The position numbers and the translations under genes are program-made. Shown in pieces: positions 1-11,925 of a DNA stretch of 64,000 nt; within the stretch, counting starts at the first letter, position 1, and each line of letters starts with the position of its first letter. The notes below the pieces were generated by a model. That model was not told where the DNA came from, did no database searches, and worked only from the letters and a program-made list of their open reading frames with translations. Source of the DNA: Sordariomycetes sp. S80-01Y (taxonomy: Eukaryota; Ascomycota; Sordariomycetes); assembly GCA_037042185.1 (NCBI GenBank), contig JAXQJY010000027.1, forward strand, positions 3,188,893 through 3,252,892, in the 5' to 3' direction.

Positions 1-1443
1 TTCGTAACTACGGGAATGGACGAGTTTGCGGAAGACCTTCTACTTCACACGTCAGGAAAGAATGCGGCGTGCCAGAACGAATATCGCTCCATCACTGAGT
101 CGACCCCCCCAGCTTGATAACTGAAAGTACCATCTAACAAGAACAAGGATGTCTGACCGCTGCCTCTCCATCCTAGCAGAGCTGTGGAAGGTAGACACAC
201 AAGGTGGAGCCGTGGGAGCCGTGGGAACCGCGACATCCGGAAGCTCAGAGGCCATATTCTTGGCAATTTGGGCTATGAAATTGCGGTGGCTCACGTGGCG
301 ATCATCCATTTCGCAGAACAGCGAGGACATTGCAATGCCCCATATTGTTGTTGGCTCCCATGCCCACAGCTCAGTCGCAAAAGGTGCCCTAGCATGTGGC
401 GTTAAGCTCCGGACAGTCCCAGTCAGGACTGCTTGTGAGTTCACATTCCTCCCTGAAGATTTGGTCGGAATTCTTGACCAGAATACGAGTGGGTTTTCTT
501 TCGCAAAATTCTCTGCATAAGCTGACGTTCTTTAGTCGGCGTGGTTCTAATCCTTGGAAACACATACACGGGGAATTTCGATAGCATTGACAAAATCGGG
601 GACTTCATCCTAGAACACGCTGAGAACTGCGGACACAGAATACCAATCCATGTGGATGCAGCCAGCGGAGGATTCGTGGTTCCGTTCATGGAGATGAATG
701 ATTTCCGTTGGTCAGACAAGTCTGCATCGCGTTTATCGAGAAGGCTTCTAACTTTGACTCTCTAGGGATTTCTCGCACCCTCACGTAGATTCAATCAATA
801 CGTCAGGGCACAAATTTGGACAGACATTGCCGGCAATTGGCTGGATTCTGTGGCGTAGCGCAGACTGCCGGCCACGAGAGATATTGACATCATCTGACTA
901 CCTTTCTGGCACAAGCGAGAGCTGCAGTCTTTCGTTCTCAAGGTCTAGCAGTCCAGTGGTGCTTCAGTATTTCAACATGGCTCGCTTAGGGTACGCTGGA
1001 TATCGGAACGCCGCGCTATTGGCCCACTCTAGGGCGATGAGGTTCTGGGCTTTGCTAGAGTCGACTGGGTGGTTCGCAAACTGCCAAGCGATCGAGAAGA
1101 CGAAGCTGTCAACACCATCCACGCCCATGACTCTTCCCATGGTTGCATTTCAGTTTAGCGAATGGTCAAAGACACAAAATCCCCAGCTTAGCGAGGAGCG
1201 GTTGAGCGATTATCTGCTGCAAAAAGGTGTCAGCGTTCCATGTACGTGTTCAGAACCTTTCTCCTACACCCGCGTATGCTGACCGCTCCCGAAATAGTTT
1301 GTCGCCTAGCAACAGACACTGGCGATGTTCCTCTTCTTCGAGTGGTTGCTCGCGCGGAGTTGAATGATACGTTGTTCACTAGTTTGTTTCAAAAAATCGT
1401 GCGCATTTGCGTAAGCGAGTTCGGACTCAGGAAATCTGGATGA
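1..1443 (+). CDS. Glutamate decarboxylase-like PLP enzyme, 5' end outside window
   Basis: Group II PLP-dependent decarboxylase, most like glutamate decarboxylase (glutamate to GABA, cytosolic). The gene runs in from the left edge, so the N-terminus is missing. Exons that join in frame are <1-98, 148-488, 536-710, 766-1241 and 1298-1443; introns are 46-56 nt with GT/AG ends, and several have TCTAAC or CTGAC branch points. Family landmarks appear in order: a FVTT-type N-terminal segment, ILAELW, the cofactor-binding region with PIHVDAASGGF, and the Schiff-base lysine in NTSGHKFG (about 790-813). A later segment resembles the family's LNFSRP..QY stretch. The last exon gives LLRVVAR and stops at 1441-1443. 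Although no single frame is open, splicing restores one frame, so the visible part is probably an intact gene. Another amino-acid decarboxylase of the same fold remains possible. Confidence 0.8.
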
Positions 1444-1691
1444 GAGTCAGGCTATGATTTGAATTCGGGTTGTCGATATCTGATTTAGGAAATCAAAGTG
1501 CTGCGGAGGAATTTTTTCATAATCTGATGGTATGTCATAAGTTCACCTACATAAATACCACCATTATCTCCTGTGATATCGCTGCCGGCATTGATCTTGC
1601 ACCCTCATCATTTACCCCACTCTCCTGACCATCTGACCTAGAAATCAGATCATGCGCGCTTTAAAATGAGGTCCATGAGATTCTTCGCCAC

Positions 1692-2709
1692 TCATCTCAT
1701 CACAGGTGCAGTAGAGCCGTTGGACTCCGTCCTCGCATGGCTAGCTTGGCCAACCGATCCTGGCGAAGGGAAGTACTTATCGACACGCCTCATATCGGCA
1801 GCGGTAGGTGCTGCCATGACCTTATTTGCCATCTCAAGGTCAGGTGCATCTTGACCAGGATTGGCGGTCTGGTACTCGAGGAACTTGAGCATGCTATAAA
1901 CACCATAGGCCAGAAAGGTACCCAAGGTCGGCCCGAGCCAATAGATCCAATGATATCCCGGGAAGCTGGTGACCACATCAGGACCGAAAGATCGCGCTGG
2001 ATTGATACTGGTGCCAGTGTAGTTTGTGCCACAGATGTGGGCAATGAAAACCGAGACGCCGATACCGATGGGTGCAAGGTAGGTCGCGCGGTGCTTCTCG
2101 ACAGCCAAGAAGTACACTGTCAAGATGAGTTGAGATGTAAGAAACATCTCCAAGAACAGGCCTCGAACAATGCTCATTCCATCGCTGAGCTTGTTTCCAA
2201 CTGTTAATGGGCCGGGTATGAGGCCATCTGTAACAGCTGCTGCCGCGATGGCAGCCACGAGTTGCGTGGGGAAGATAAAGAGAGCCCGGACTGGTTTGAT
2301 GGCGCCGACTAACACCAAGCCTAGTGTCACCTGGTCGATGTTGTAAGCTTACTGTTCATTGCGAAAGAGCCCAAAATGGATGAGAACTTACAGCTGGATT
2401 GAACATCCCTCCAGTGACACGATAGAAGATCCACACATTGACGGCCAAGGCAGTACCAAAAGATGCAGCAACGTAAAGTAGACTGAATGGTAGTAATTGT
2501 GCATCCGGGTCACTAGGGTCGTTTGTGTTCAACGCCGTCTGAGCGCCAATGAAGGAAAGAAGGAGGAACATGAAGGTTCCGCAGAATTCGCCGGTAATGA
2601 CAACAAGAAGGTTGCGTGCTGGATCTGGGAAGATATGTTTCCGGTTACCTTCTTTGTTGTTGTCATTGCTGCGAGCGTTGAAAACGGATCGGAAGTTTGG
2701 AAGGCCCAT
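1692..2709 (-). CDS. Aquaporin (orthodox MIP water channel)
   Basis: Major intrinsic protein, a six-helix membrane channel with two half-helix NPA loops. Exons 2709-2392 and 2330-1692, with a 61-nt intron (GTAAGT donor) falling directly after the first NPA, give 318 aa. NPA1 is at residues 104-106 within GGMFNPAVTLGL. NPA2 is at about 216-218 in SINPARSFGPD. The residue after the second NPA arginine is Ser rather than the Asp typical of aquaglyceroporins, which favours a water channel. The N-terminus (about 35 residues) is basic and hydrophilic and the C-tail (about 50 residues) is polar; both are probably cytosolic. A TATA-like stretch (TCTATATAGT on the minus strand, about 2822-2831) lies about 115 bp upstream of the ATG. 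The neighbouring genes suggest no pathway. Confidence 0.9.
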
Positions 2710-3874
2710 GGTGACCGAGTAGAGAGATGTGAATGATTCTGAGGTGTTGGTATGAGCTTCTCGGGAGGATCGGTTGGATCGAAGCCACTTCCTCGTCTTG
2801 GGACACCGGGGTTTGCTCGAATACTATATAGACCTGGGCTGGTGATTAGCACGAACACTATTTCAAAGGTCCTCGAAACAAACCCAGTGGAGGAATGTAA
2901 CAAGAAATGAAGACAGCCCAATGATCGGCCGCCGAGGCTGCAACCAAGTGCTGAGGGTGTGTTGCACCAAACCTTACAACGCATATTGACTGAGCGGTGC
3001 ACTGGAGTACGGCGAGTCACTGTCTAGTATCATGAAACAGGTCGTTTCCGTTGCAAAGCTCACCATCCTCAATATACCCCAATCCGTGAATGCCTCAGCT
3101 TGACACCAAGAGCAAGGCCCAGAGAAGGACTTGATGAGCTACTACGCTCAATGACATATCTTTCCTCGGGGAATTAGCTTTCGAATCAAGGTTTACTTTC
3201 CGGGTCTTTGCCTTTCCAGTGACATGCCAGAGACGGATCAAGATGTCAGCCATAGTTGAGACTGATTGCGCGCAGTGGCAGCTGTCAAAGCCGAGACTCG
3301 ACATCAGACTGTCACCAAGCTTTCACCTAAAAGTACAACTACGAAGGCCTCGAATTGATTGGCTTGGCGTTTGGCATGTACGGAGTACAAAGTTTAAATA
3401 TGGTTTTCCACGGCACGGTCAGGAGTGTGTGGGGCTCCTCCTCACGGCTAGCTGCCTTTCATTGGCTAGAATCTAGCTAGGAGACCTGGAAATCCTCCAG
3501 CGACTTTCCTCGAGGAAGTTAGAGGACAACGAAACAGAGAGTAATCGCCAGAAAGAGGATGGGCGGAATATGTCGTGATGTCAGGCAAATTGACCGTCTC
3601 ATCTGGCAACGTCAAGGCTTAGCTAGGTAGCAGTGATGGCGATGGCAGATTCTATCGAGCTCGTCTGGAAAATTTGACGGCTGTGGAAGAAGCTGAAGTC
3701 GACCTTTCCATCCAGCCTTTAAAATTCTTGCTCACCGAGTGCTGATCAAACTTCCGGAAGGCAGGCTTCTAGGAGTCAGTGCAATAATCCCGTTTATTTC
3801 GTAACTCGTAATTCCTCGATCTTCGATGCCATGCGGCACACCTGACTCAGCCATCAGCGTTTTTTCATTGATGA
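2710..3874. other. Intergenic, aquaporin promoter side
   Basis: This 1.2-kb gap separates two minus-strand genes. Apart from the TATA-like aquaporin promoter element near 2822-2831, no coding region, repeat or RNA gene could be supported. Short open frames here show no family resemblance. Confidence 0.5.
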
Positions 3875-4644
3875 CTATGAAATCTGTTTTGACCTCCATT
3901 CTTCGAAGCCGAGCTCCAGTGTCGATGGCATCCTTGCAAACAGGGATATCTCCACGTCCTTATCCTTCCCCAATACAGATGCTTTATGGGTGACCTTGTC
4001 GACTTGCAAAAACCCCAAGTTCTGATATAGACGGTTTGCTTGAGGAGATGACTCGAGATAAACCGGAAGTTGGAGCTGCTCCGCCAGGCTGAGTCCCCAT
4101 TGTGTGAGGAGCGTTCCTGCGCCTCTTCTCTGATGGCCCGGCTTAACTGCCACAACATGACAATCTTGATATATCAGAACAACAGGCCCACAGTTGGGGA
4201 TGTGCACTCACAGATGTGTGGTCTTTTCCCCAAAATATGTCTTCTCTTTTCCCACAATGGCCCCAGCACGCTTTCCGCCCTCTCCCTTTCCGCGCCCTCA
4301 AGCCAGGTCACGCCTGGATCTTCGATCTCAGCCTGGCTGCGCTCCTCAATGAGAACATCCCAAAGGCCCATACCGACTATCTCTCCAGTCTTGGAATCGA
4401 CACATTTTACAGTATACTGCACCTTACTATGCTTCCAGTACTCGAAGGTGCCTTGCGCGTGAAGATCACGAAATTTGTCGTCAATGCCACTCGGAAACAG
4501 AATATCAAGGATCGGTTCTCCTTTGAAAGCTTCAAAATACACATCATAAATGCTCTTGATGTCTGGAATCAAACCTGGCAAGCAGGCTAGGCCCTTGGGT
4601 TGGTGCATAATGTTGTTATGGTTCGAGGTACGAAAGGAGGACAT
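3875..4644 (-). CDS. GNAT-family N-acetyltransferase
   Basis: Acetyl-CoA-dependent N-acetyltransferase of the GNAT fold, substrate unknown, probably cytosolic. Exons 4644-4212 and 4164-3875 join across a 47-nt intron (GTGAGT donor, CAAG acceptor) to give about 240 aa. The splice makes the continuous stretch HIYCHVVAVKPGHQRRGAG, which contains the acetyl-CoA pyrophosphate loop (Q-x-x-R-G-x-G/A, here QRRGAG). The following segment (LPVYLESSPQANRLYQNLGF) is the usual C-terminal GNAT motif in which a small residue stretch and Y-x-x-x-G-F close the fold. The N-terminal 90 residues resemble those of fungal GNAT proteins with a central linker rich in charged residues. The start was taken at the first ATG with the frame open; a second ATG 12 codons later is possible. 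Confidence 0.82.
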
Positions 4645-7128
4645 TAGAGAAACCTTCCCAAATCAGGAGTACTGCACTTATAATCCTGTGATCCGGTGCC
4701 GGTACCGGGAATTGAGAGACCGGGAATTGAGAGCCTCCATTTTGCAACATGCAGCATAGGCCCGGCTCTCCCGCCCACATAGCTGACAACTGCCGTGATT
4801 CACTATGGAGAGGGAGTTGGCAGCGCGCGAAAGATCGACATCCCGATATCGGCTATTCATATATTGGAGCAGCGCCTTTTTCCACACGGCGCCGGTGATT
4901 AGCTGTGAGTTGATCTGCGCCACCATGTGCGGCGGCGGTAATACCCGATTCGGCAGCGCTAGTTTAGCAACATCGGCAAATACCAAATGCATGGATGGAG
5001 TACCTGCATTGCAGCAACAATGGCCGCATGAGCACACTGGACCTCCCGGGAAAATCCGTCTCTGCATGTGCCATAGCATGCTTGGGGTGACTTCGGAACT
5101 ATTGGATGGGTTTTGTGAGGCTTAATAGGGCCTAGGCGTACTTGTCCCTAAATCCAATTTAAGCTAGCCGCGAATAAGAAAATCAACCTGACGTTCTGTA
5201 ATGAAAGGCTGACTCTCGAAAAGAAAATCTGAGTCCTATCCTAAGCTCTATACGGAGGGGATGCATCAGTGGTGGTCGAAATCAGCTTCGCTACAGAATT
5301 CGATAAACACGATGCCTGGACCTGCCGGCGCGTCAACCATAATTTTAGATTCGAAGCTCGATGAACTCCCCAGCCCTGGGTCACCAACAGAATAACAACA
5401 ATCTCTTGAGTTGCCGCGTATCGTAATCAGACAGCATGTTTTGCTTCGCATCGACAACGCCTTCGTTGTTGAAGCCACCACGTACAATGTTGGTCTATTT
5501 AATTATTCTCTATCTTTACCCTTGCTCCCTTTGCCTCTTTGCCTCTTTGCGTCTAAGTATGCTGAACGTAGTACGCTCGTCGGCTCCTCTCGCGTAAATG
5601 ACATCAACATGAGGATCCCGATACTTGATTCAAGCAAGTCTTTCGCGTCCCCCGCTACCTTGCTCAGCCTCGGCTGGCTTCTTACGGACGTCTAAGTCAG
5701 CTGCGACGAGCGACCGCTAGGGGCGTACAGGGTCACGGGGACTCTACTACTGTAAAATCCGTGGTCGTTGAGCAGGACTTCAATCTAACTATCTTTGTGG
5801 AAGATATGAAAGTCTAAGCCGATTTTCGCAATCTTGAAGCCCCATAGCCTCTGGTCGTTGGAATGAAGATCACTATCGGTATCAGTATTCGGTACTAGTC
5901 ACAGTGAAGAGCACGAGACAGCGCAGATAGTGATAATGAGACAGATTCAACGACCATCCTTTTCCGAGACTCATACTCTGTACTCTCGAAGGACTGGCCC
6001 TGAGGGACAGTTTGAGCAAAGTTGATTCATCGAGTTCGGCCGGAGATTCTTAGAAGACAAGTTGGGAAGTGAAATGTGCAGTGCGAAGATAGACACCTTC
6101 GTCAATGAAAGCGCCAAAATTGACGCTCTGGGAGTAGGACGAGGAACTCATGATTGTCGGTTATAGAATTTCTCTGTATTAGAGTGTTGAAGTTTGCCTA
6201 GAAATGAGCAGCAACGGTGCCTGAAAAGACCCAGGATCAGGAAATGGTCTGTATACTGCGCAATTACGTACTCATGCACAACCCTTGAGCTATATTGCTT
6301 AAGCAGCTAAGCTTAGACAGACAGATAGGGTGCATTGCATTCGCTCTGATAACCTGCCTCACGCATCTATCTCGGTTCTCAAAAGATCAATGTCGTGTTG
6401 AGGTTGACAATCTATGAAAGGGGAGAGAAAAAAGCTGAGCAGGGCCGACTCGGGCCGCGTGACACGAGCCGCGTCTTGGTGGAACGGCCCACGAGGAATA
6501 TTTGTTTCAATGCCGGTCGTTGGTCGACCACTAGATACCGCTGCCGCCCATATCTGCCCCTTCATCCCAAATTGTTAATGCGTGACAATTGTCTCGTATC
6601 CTACTTTGACTAGTGAGTACTCGGGCTTCAATTGGAATGTTCAATCAGATCATCGATAGTAATTTAGCTCAGATATCAATGCTGCTAACGTCGTTCTTCA
6701 ATTTTGATCAATCTTCGTAGCCTCGAAGGCCAATAAGTTTCAGCATTGGTGTCACGGCCCAACTCCTCGATTGCCACTAATATTCTAAACGAGTATTCAG
6801 GGTGACACAAATTCTGAAAATCTGAGATGGCTTGTCTGCTCATGAATCCAGTGAGGTTACCAGAAACAGATGTCCGAGGCAAACTAAAGCATGGCAATAT
6901 CTCTAGTTATCAAAACAGTCCGAAATCGGGCCGAGACGGTTTGGTAGTTCGTGATGCTTTGAAGCAATTATCGAGGTACTTGAGGAGACCCTGCCCATCT
7001 TTATAGACTGCCCAACAGACCACGTCAAAATAGTACCAATCATCTCCGGCATCAGATCAGAAACATCCTCCCTGATACACCAATCACCACTATTGCAAAG
7101 ATATTTTCAAATACCTACTTCATTCATC
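4645..7128. other. Gene-poor intergenic stretch
   Basis: About 2.5 kb without a supported gene. Open frames near 4678-5125 on both strands and 5411-5695 show no recognisable family motif and are treated as chance. A 15-bp tandem duplication lies at its left end. The stretch just before 7129 is the upstream region of a broken secreted-protein gene. Confidence 0.45.
4704..4733. repeat. 15-bp tandem duplication
   Basis: The unit ACCGGGAATTGAGAG occurs twice head to tail (4704-4718 and 4719-4733), about 60-90 bp upstream of the GNAT start codon on its promoter side. Further CCGG tetramers sit just before it (about 4693 and 4699). It may be a small promoter repeat or simple slippage. Confidence 0.6.
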
Positions 7129-7389
7129 ATGCATTACCTCAAGGCTCTCTTGCTCGCTGTCCCTTGCCGTCTATGCTTGCGGTGACAACGCTTCCATGCG
7201 CGAGAACCCAGACAAATATGCCAGCGAGACGTACCAGGTCCCCAAGACCAGATGTGACGAGATCGGTGAAGACATCTGCTGATGCTATCACTGGGCCGAC
7301 GACTACTGTGATCCCTTCGGCGACAACACACAAAGCTCAAGCACAAGTGCGAAGACCAAGGCAAGGACTGGTACTGGTCTGAGTGCTAA
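7129..7389 (+). pseudogene. Broken gene for a small cysteine-rich secreted protein
   Basis: The ATG at 7129 opens a typical secretion-signal start (MHYLKALLLAV), after which the frame is lost within about 12 codons. The +1 frame then carries a hydrophilic, cysteine-containing segment (CDEIGEDIC) that meets a TGA at 7280-7282 and continues with CYHWADDYC. A third frame supplies a convincing C-terminus with Cys and Trp (DWYWSEC then TAA, 7387-7389). So one coding sequence of about 85 residues seems spread over three frames by at least two indels and a stop. No intron with plausible signals repairs it. The overall size, signal peptide and cysteine content are those of fungal small secreted proteins, some of which act as effectors. 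No specific family was recognised, and no function is assigned. Sequencing error could explain one break, hardly all. Confidence 0.6.
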
Positions 7390-8841
7390 GCCAGGTATCA
7401 ACGCCACAGAATCTGGGAGACTCTCAAAATAATTGCTGATAGTCCTCGATAGTCCTAAGCCAGATCAAAATAGCGTTGCGGCTGGGTTCAACGGACACCT
7501 TGCCTTGTAAAATAGTGTTTTTGGAACGACCGAGCCGACTTTATCTAGGTGGCTAATGTTTGCAAGTTGACATCGTGAATTTTGGTTCAGCATTCAAAAG
7601 TCCCAATCTGTAATTTCAACCTTCAAGTCCCGCACAAATACCTCCGCAGGTGTTATCCTAGGGCTTTGGGTTATGCCGAAATTCAATTTCCCCCGCAAAG
7701 CTATCTCGTTATGTCGTTTATCGCGACGGGTGGCTAGCCTGGTTATACTCGTTGTACATAATCAAGCTACGGAAAAAGTGGATGTTACGGTTGTGCCCTG
7801 TGGCACAGACCTGGGTGTAGGGTAGCTCGCTTACCTCGTCCGATCTAGCCAGCTGGCCCCTTAGTCATCCATAGTCACGTGTGGTGACCGTGTGGCTACC
7901 AACGCCTCGTGGCCCGCCACACTCTCTTGAATTGAGCAACCAATTCAACCCATCTGTGACCACCTCGGTGTTACAGTTGAGCTAAAAAGGCTACCCTATA
8001 CCTAGACCTATGCCACACAGCATGATCGCAATAGTAGCTGTTAAAACTTTATAAATTGTTGAAAACTTATATCCTGGGCTTTTTCTATTCGGTTTTATCT
8101 CATTTTCATAGAATAAAAGCGAAATTAAAATAACATCCAGAGTTTCAAAAATTATGGATTATGCGGCATCTGGGTTGTGTGTATCTTGGTACACACAAAG
8201 AAACAAGCTATGGTGTTGCATTTGAAACATTCTGTATGCCGGACTCTTGTATTAGATGGGTTCATCTACGATTAATGACACTGTAGACTCTCAGTCATGC
8301 TTAAAGTAGCCCGCCAACCCACTGACATTGAGCCGGGGCGCGCGCCACATGTAGAGCGTGCCTAGCCACTGATCGGTCTGCGAACCAACAGTGAGCTTTG
8401 GGTAAGTACCTGCTCTTAGTATGGAGTAGGGCCTCAATTTGCCCGTAACACAACAAACTTTTGACGCCACGGAGTTCTAGGCTAGCAACCGGCGACTGTT
8501 ATTATCCCCCGATGTGGGGCTCGTTACTAGTGAAGCCGGAGAGACGATTCATCCGCATCAGTAACAGCGGAAAGGTGATGCCCGTCTCAAAGTTTCGGCC
8601 CTAAGATGAATACCTCGGGGTTGCAGCCTCTAAACCCAAAAACATTACGGTAAGAAATATCTTATATTCTCCGGCAAGTTGCCAAAGATGCCCCATCAAT
8701 TAAGTCGGTCGTTCCCTAGCAGTGCTCCAAGCTCTTTGAACAACAACAATTGCGACACTGACGAACTGAAACTCCCTCCCAACACCCGTACTACGCATTT
8801 TTCCTCCTCATAGTTTCGAAGCTACAGGAAAGCCCAGAAAA
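7390..8841. other. Intergenic with one solo LTR
   Basis: This stretch holds the solo LTR-like repeat at 7783-7975 and the upstream region of the reductase-like gene at 8842. A short AT-rich piece is at about 8035-8155. No coding region could be supported. Confidence 0.45.
7783..7975 (-). mobile_element. Solo LTR-like dispersed repeat, copy 1
   Basis: A 193-bp element that begins TGTTACGG and ends GTGTTACA, so it has TG...CA ends. Clear copies of the same sequence lie in opposite orientation at 40596-40791 and 61657-61850, with a truncated copy at 40309-40449. The five bases before (GTGGA, 7778-7782) and after (GTTGA, 7976-7980) match at four of five, which fits a slightly mutated 5-bp target duplication. 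A solo LTR of a retroelement is the best reading; a non-autonomous terminal-inverted-repeat element is the alternative because the ends are also near-inverted (TGTTAC / GTTACA). Confidence 0.7.
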
Positions 8842-9946
8842 ATGTCGACGTCCTGCGTTACGGGAGGCACAGGCTTCGTTAGTCTGTACGTCGTCATGCT
8901 GCTGCTTGAACGAGGCCACACGGTCCACGCCACTGTCCGTTCCCTCAAGAACAAGTCCAAGTGTAAGCCGCTGCTAGATCTTCAAGCTCTTTTCCCCAGT
9001 CGCATTTCTGTTTGAAGCCGACTTGATGAAAGCCGGTTCCTTCGCCGAGGCCATGAAGGGCTGGCAGGTCATTTATCACGTCGCTTCCCCCTTTCTCGTC
9101 CCTGATCAGATCAAGAATGGATATAGAGATTGCGTTGAGCCAGCACTCGAGGGCGCCAAGAATGTCCTGGAATCGGTCAACGTGACGGAGAGCGTCCTGC
9201 GAGTCGTCCTTACCTCGTCTGGTGCGGTTACCTCAGTTACCTTTTTATTTCAGTTCCCGATAGACTAATGTGCTGTTTTCGCCAGTTTCTGCCTGTACGG
9301 GGACAACGCCGATGTGCTGAGAGCTCCCAACACAATCCTTACCGAGTCGTGCTGGAATGAGAGCAGCAGCGTTACCCATTACCCTTATGCTTACTCCAAG
9401 TTGGTGGCCGAGCGTGAGGCGTGGAAAATGCACGACCTCCAAGCACGCTGGTCTCTCGTGGTCATCAACCCCGGGCTGATCGTTGATCCGTCTCTGACGC
9501 CCGACACCGTCTCTGGCAGCCTGCACATGTTCGAGGCTATGTACCGTGGCGACAACCCCATGGGTGTTGCAGACCTATCATATCCCGTTGTCGACGTGCG
9601 GAAAGTCGCCGAAGCACACGTCAAAGTCGGCGAGGTCACGAGACACAAAGGCCGGTTCATTGTCTCGGGTGACCGCACGATTCCTCTGCTAGAGATGGCC
9701 AGCTTCGTGCGCCCGGTGCACAAGGATCCCAAGGTATTGCCGAGTTGGAACCTGCCCACTCTGATGGTCTATGTTGTCGGACACTACATTGGCATCTCGA
9801 AGAAGTGGTCGGCCGCAAACCTCGGCATCTCATTCAAGGTCGACAACCAGAGAAGCATTCGAGAGCTAAAGCTGAAGTATCGCCCGATTGAGATGAGCTT
9901 TCAGGAGCATTATAAGTCTTGGGAGCAAGAGCAAGCGCAGACTTGA
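8842..9946 (+). pseudogene. NAD(P)-dependent reductase-type SDR (dihydroflavonol reductase-like), frameshifted
   Basis: Extended short-chain dehydrogenase of the dihydroflavonol-4-reductase/epimerase group, which uses NAD(P)H on carbonyl substrates. The ATG at 8842 gives the dinucleotide motif TGGTGFV and LLLERGHTVHATVRS. The frame then runs PLLDLQALFPSRIS into a stop at 9013, while the next frame continues FEADLMKAGSF, so an indel lies near 9012. A second mismatch occurs at the intron around 9227-9285 (branch CTAAT, acceptor GCCAG): upstream and downstream phases differ by one base with every GT donor tried. The 3' part is long and well conserved, with the active-site YxxxK as YAYSK (about 9386), DVRKVAEAHV and a C-terminus at 9946. 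A 37-nt GTAAGC...CCCAG segment (about 8960-8996) could restore frame 1, but it would remove conserved coding sequence. The gene is probably inactive or needs resequencing. Confidence 0.68.
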
Positions 9947-11029
9947 TTGTCGTGTCACTTATGAGATGCTATCGATATTCTCTTGGGCACTTCACTTTCT
10001 TCTGGCAAAGTCTATTTGGTCTGATCGGCTTGTCTAATCTTCTGTTTGATCAAGGGGTCCGGATACAGACAACCATAACTTATTTAGAGCCCCACAAGAA
10101 GGTAAGATCAAGCAAAAATTATATGAGGATTCATCCCGAGACAAATATCCAAGTCGTCAACCTTCACATAATCTGTACTTGTCTGCCTGCCTTGACAATG
10201 CGCTGGCTTGACCGATAGGATGTATTGTATTGAAAGGTTTACTGTATTGAAGCGTTCCTACGACATGGCATGCAGGGTCGATCCAGCTTTCAACTGGATG
10301 GAGCGAAGCTAGACTCTGACTCTCGATAATCTAAAATCCATGCTTTTGCATCGTTCGCCCTGTTACGCCTTCCGAAGCACGTATCAGTCACTGACAATAG
10401 GTTTGGCAAAATCAAAGCAAGTGAAATAAAGTCCCTGTGACTCATCAGCGAGTAAATAGCGCAATTAATATTTGTGAAGTTCCGGCTAGAACTGATCCGA
10501 GAGTCCTTGGTTCGGCGGCGTGGCGGCCCAACTTGCACCCGGCATTTGAATTGTCCCGATGACTGATCGTCGGCCTTCTAGCTGGGCTTCAATTTTACCA
10601 AGCGATCATTACAAACACTAATGACTGGTCAGCGTGACTCCTAGGGCTGTCCGCAGATCATACACTACTTGATTGAAGCCCTCTGGAGTTTCACCTAATG
10701 AACTGGTATTGAGAGTCATAGCGTGCCCGTGGCTCTGCGGCCGGGGCTTCGGTTTCCGTCGCTCCTCGGCCGAAGAGAATATGTCACGGAGATTGGGCGG
10801 AAGCAGGATTCTTCAAACGTCAGAAATATGAGATGAGAAGTTATTCCTAAGTCAAAAGGATTTGCCAGACTGGAAGGGCGTGCCTGCTTGGGTGCAGTAC
10901 ATTTGTCCCATTCGACAACCCCCGAGAGCCGGAGTCAAAGCTCAACTCAATTCATCACCTTTCCGCCCCAATTCTGGAATTGACTCACCATGTGTCTCTC
11001 GTAGGCCAAGATACTCAAACTTTTCGGAG
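9947..11029. other. Intergenic, no gene seen
   Basis: About 1.1 kb following the broken reductase gene. The open frames at 9919-10218 and 10290-10538 have no motif, composition or neighbour that supports coding. Confidence 0.4.
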
Positions 11030-11925
11030 CCTACTACAGATTATATTTGCCCTCAGTTTCCCAAGCCTGTGCGGCTTCAGTACACCTCAGAATGGCACCG
11101 TTCTCGAGGTAACCCCCAACATCCCAAACTCACTTGTTTACCTCTGAAGCGTTAGCTTTCGGAAAGGCGTGGATGATGTCGTTAGAAGCCTTCAAAATGA
11201 CACCTGAACCGAGCTCGTCATCTTCAAAAGCGATGTTCCCCAATTATTCTGTGCGCTCATAGACCTCCAGATGCCCGGTTATCCGGTGTGAGGAAAGCAA
11301 GTTTGCATTATTGGCCTTGATATGGGCGTGGAAACTGATTCTTTTGGTCACAGAATCTTCTGGACCAAATTTCGGCAGGCTATATCTTCGACTTCTCCGA
11401 CCAGTTCCAGTTGACCATCGGCGCTGTCGAAGGTCGTGCCCGTGGCACCAGTAATTACCTCTTGATGGCCGTGGACATGTTATTTGTCTCCAATACCAAG
11501 TCAATATTTGGCCAGTTTGAGGTCGACATCCTTCTCATCCCCGGTTGTGGTGGTGCTCAGCACCTTTCCGGTCTCATCGGCTGAGGTCTCGCGTCCGAGT
11601 ACCTGTTCAGCGGGAACGATATCAATGCCAAGGAGACAGAGTGAATTGACCGGATTAACAAGGCGTGTAGGTCGTCTGTGGAGATGTATAACTATTTCCA
11701 CGGCCTCGCCTCGCGTATCCGTTTCTTTCCCCTAAGGGAGAGAACTGCCATCGAGAAAGGCCGTATCACGCGCCCGACTTTGCAGTGTCTGCTGCGAGAA
11801 TTTGCGTCTCTGATCACTCGCTTGAGCGATCCGGATGTGACCCCCTTGATCGGTAAAGCCTTGGCTGTCAAAAACAATCTCACATTTGGGGATGCTGAGC
11901 TCAACCTTGGCCGTAATGCTCACGT
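11030..11925 (+). pseudogene. Enoyl-CoA hydratase/isomerase pseudogene
   Basis: The plus strand carries crotonase-family segments in the right order but in different frames and with internal stops. An early piece reads ELVIFKSDVPQLFCA (about 11215-11260), matching the family's 'VVVVSSD.P.FF.AG.D' strand. Next comes a substrate-pocket region with IGAVEGRARGTSNYLL (about 11420-11465). Then the sequence GQFEVDILLIPGCGGAQ (about 11510-11560) corresponds to the conserved 'GQPEV..GLIPG.GGTQ' motif. In-frame TGA codons follow near 11581 and 11643 inside EYLFSGNDINAKE. The helical C-terminus is recognisable to about 11925. Such enzymes hydrate trans-2-enoyl-CoA in beta-oxidation or rearrange acyl-CoA. 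The gene is a decayed full-length copy flanked by two related SDR genes. Exact limits are uncertain. Confidence 0.7.

Noticed and set aside
2529-3020. 163-codon minus-strand frame overlapping the aquaporin exon
   Set aside because: It overlaps the real first exon in another frame and has no recognisable feature.
4678-5125. Overlapping open frames on both strands with many Cys
   Set aside because: No signal peptide, splice pattern or family resemblance, and the frames mirror each other, so chance is more likely.
8960-8996. 37-nt mini-intron in the reductase gene at 8842
   Set aside because: It has GT..AG ends and restores the frame, but it is shorter than usual fungal introns and would remove a segment (PLLDLQALFP) that looks conserved in the family.
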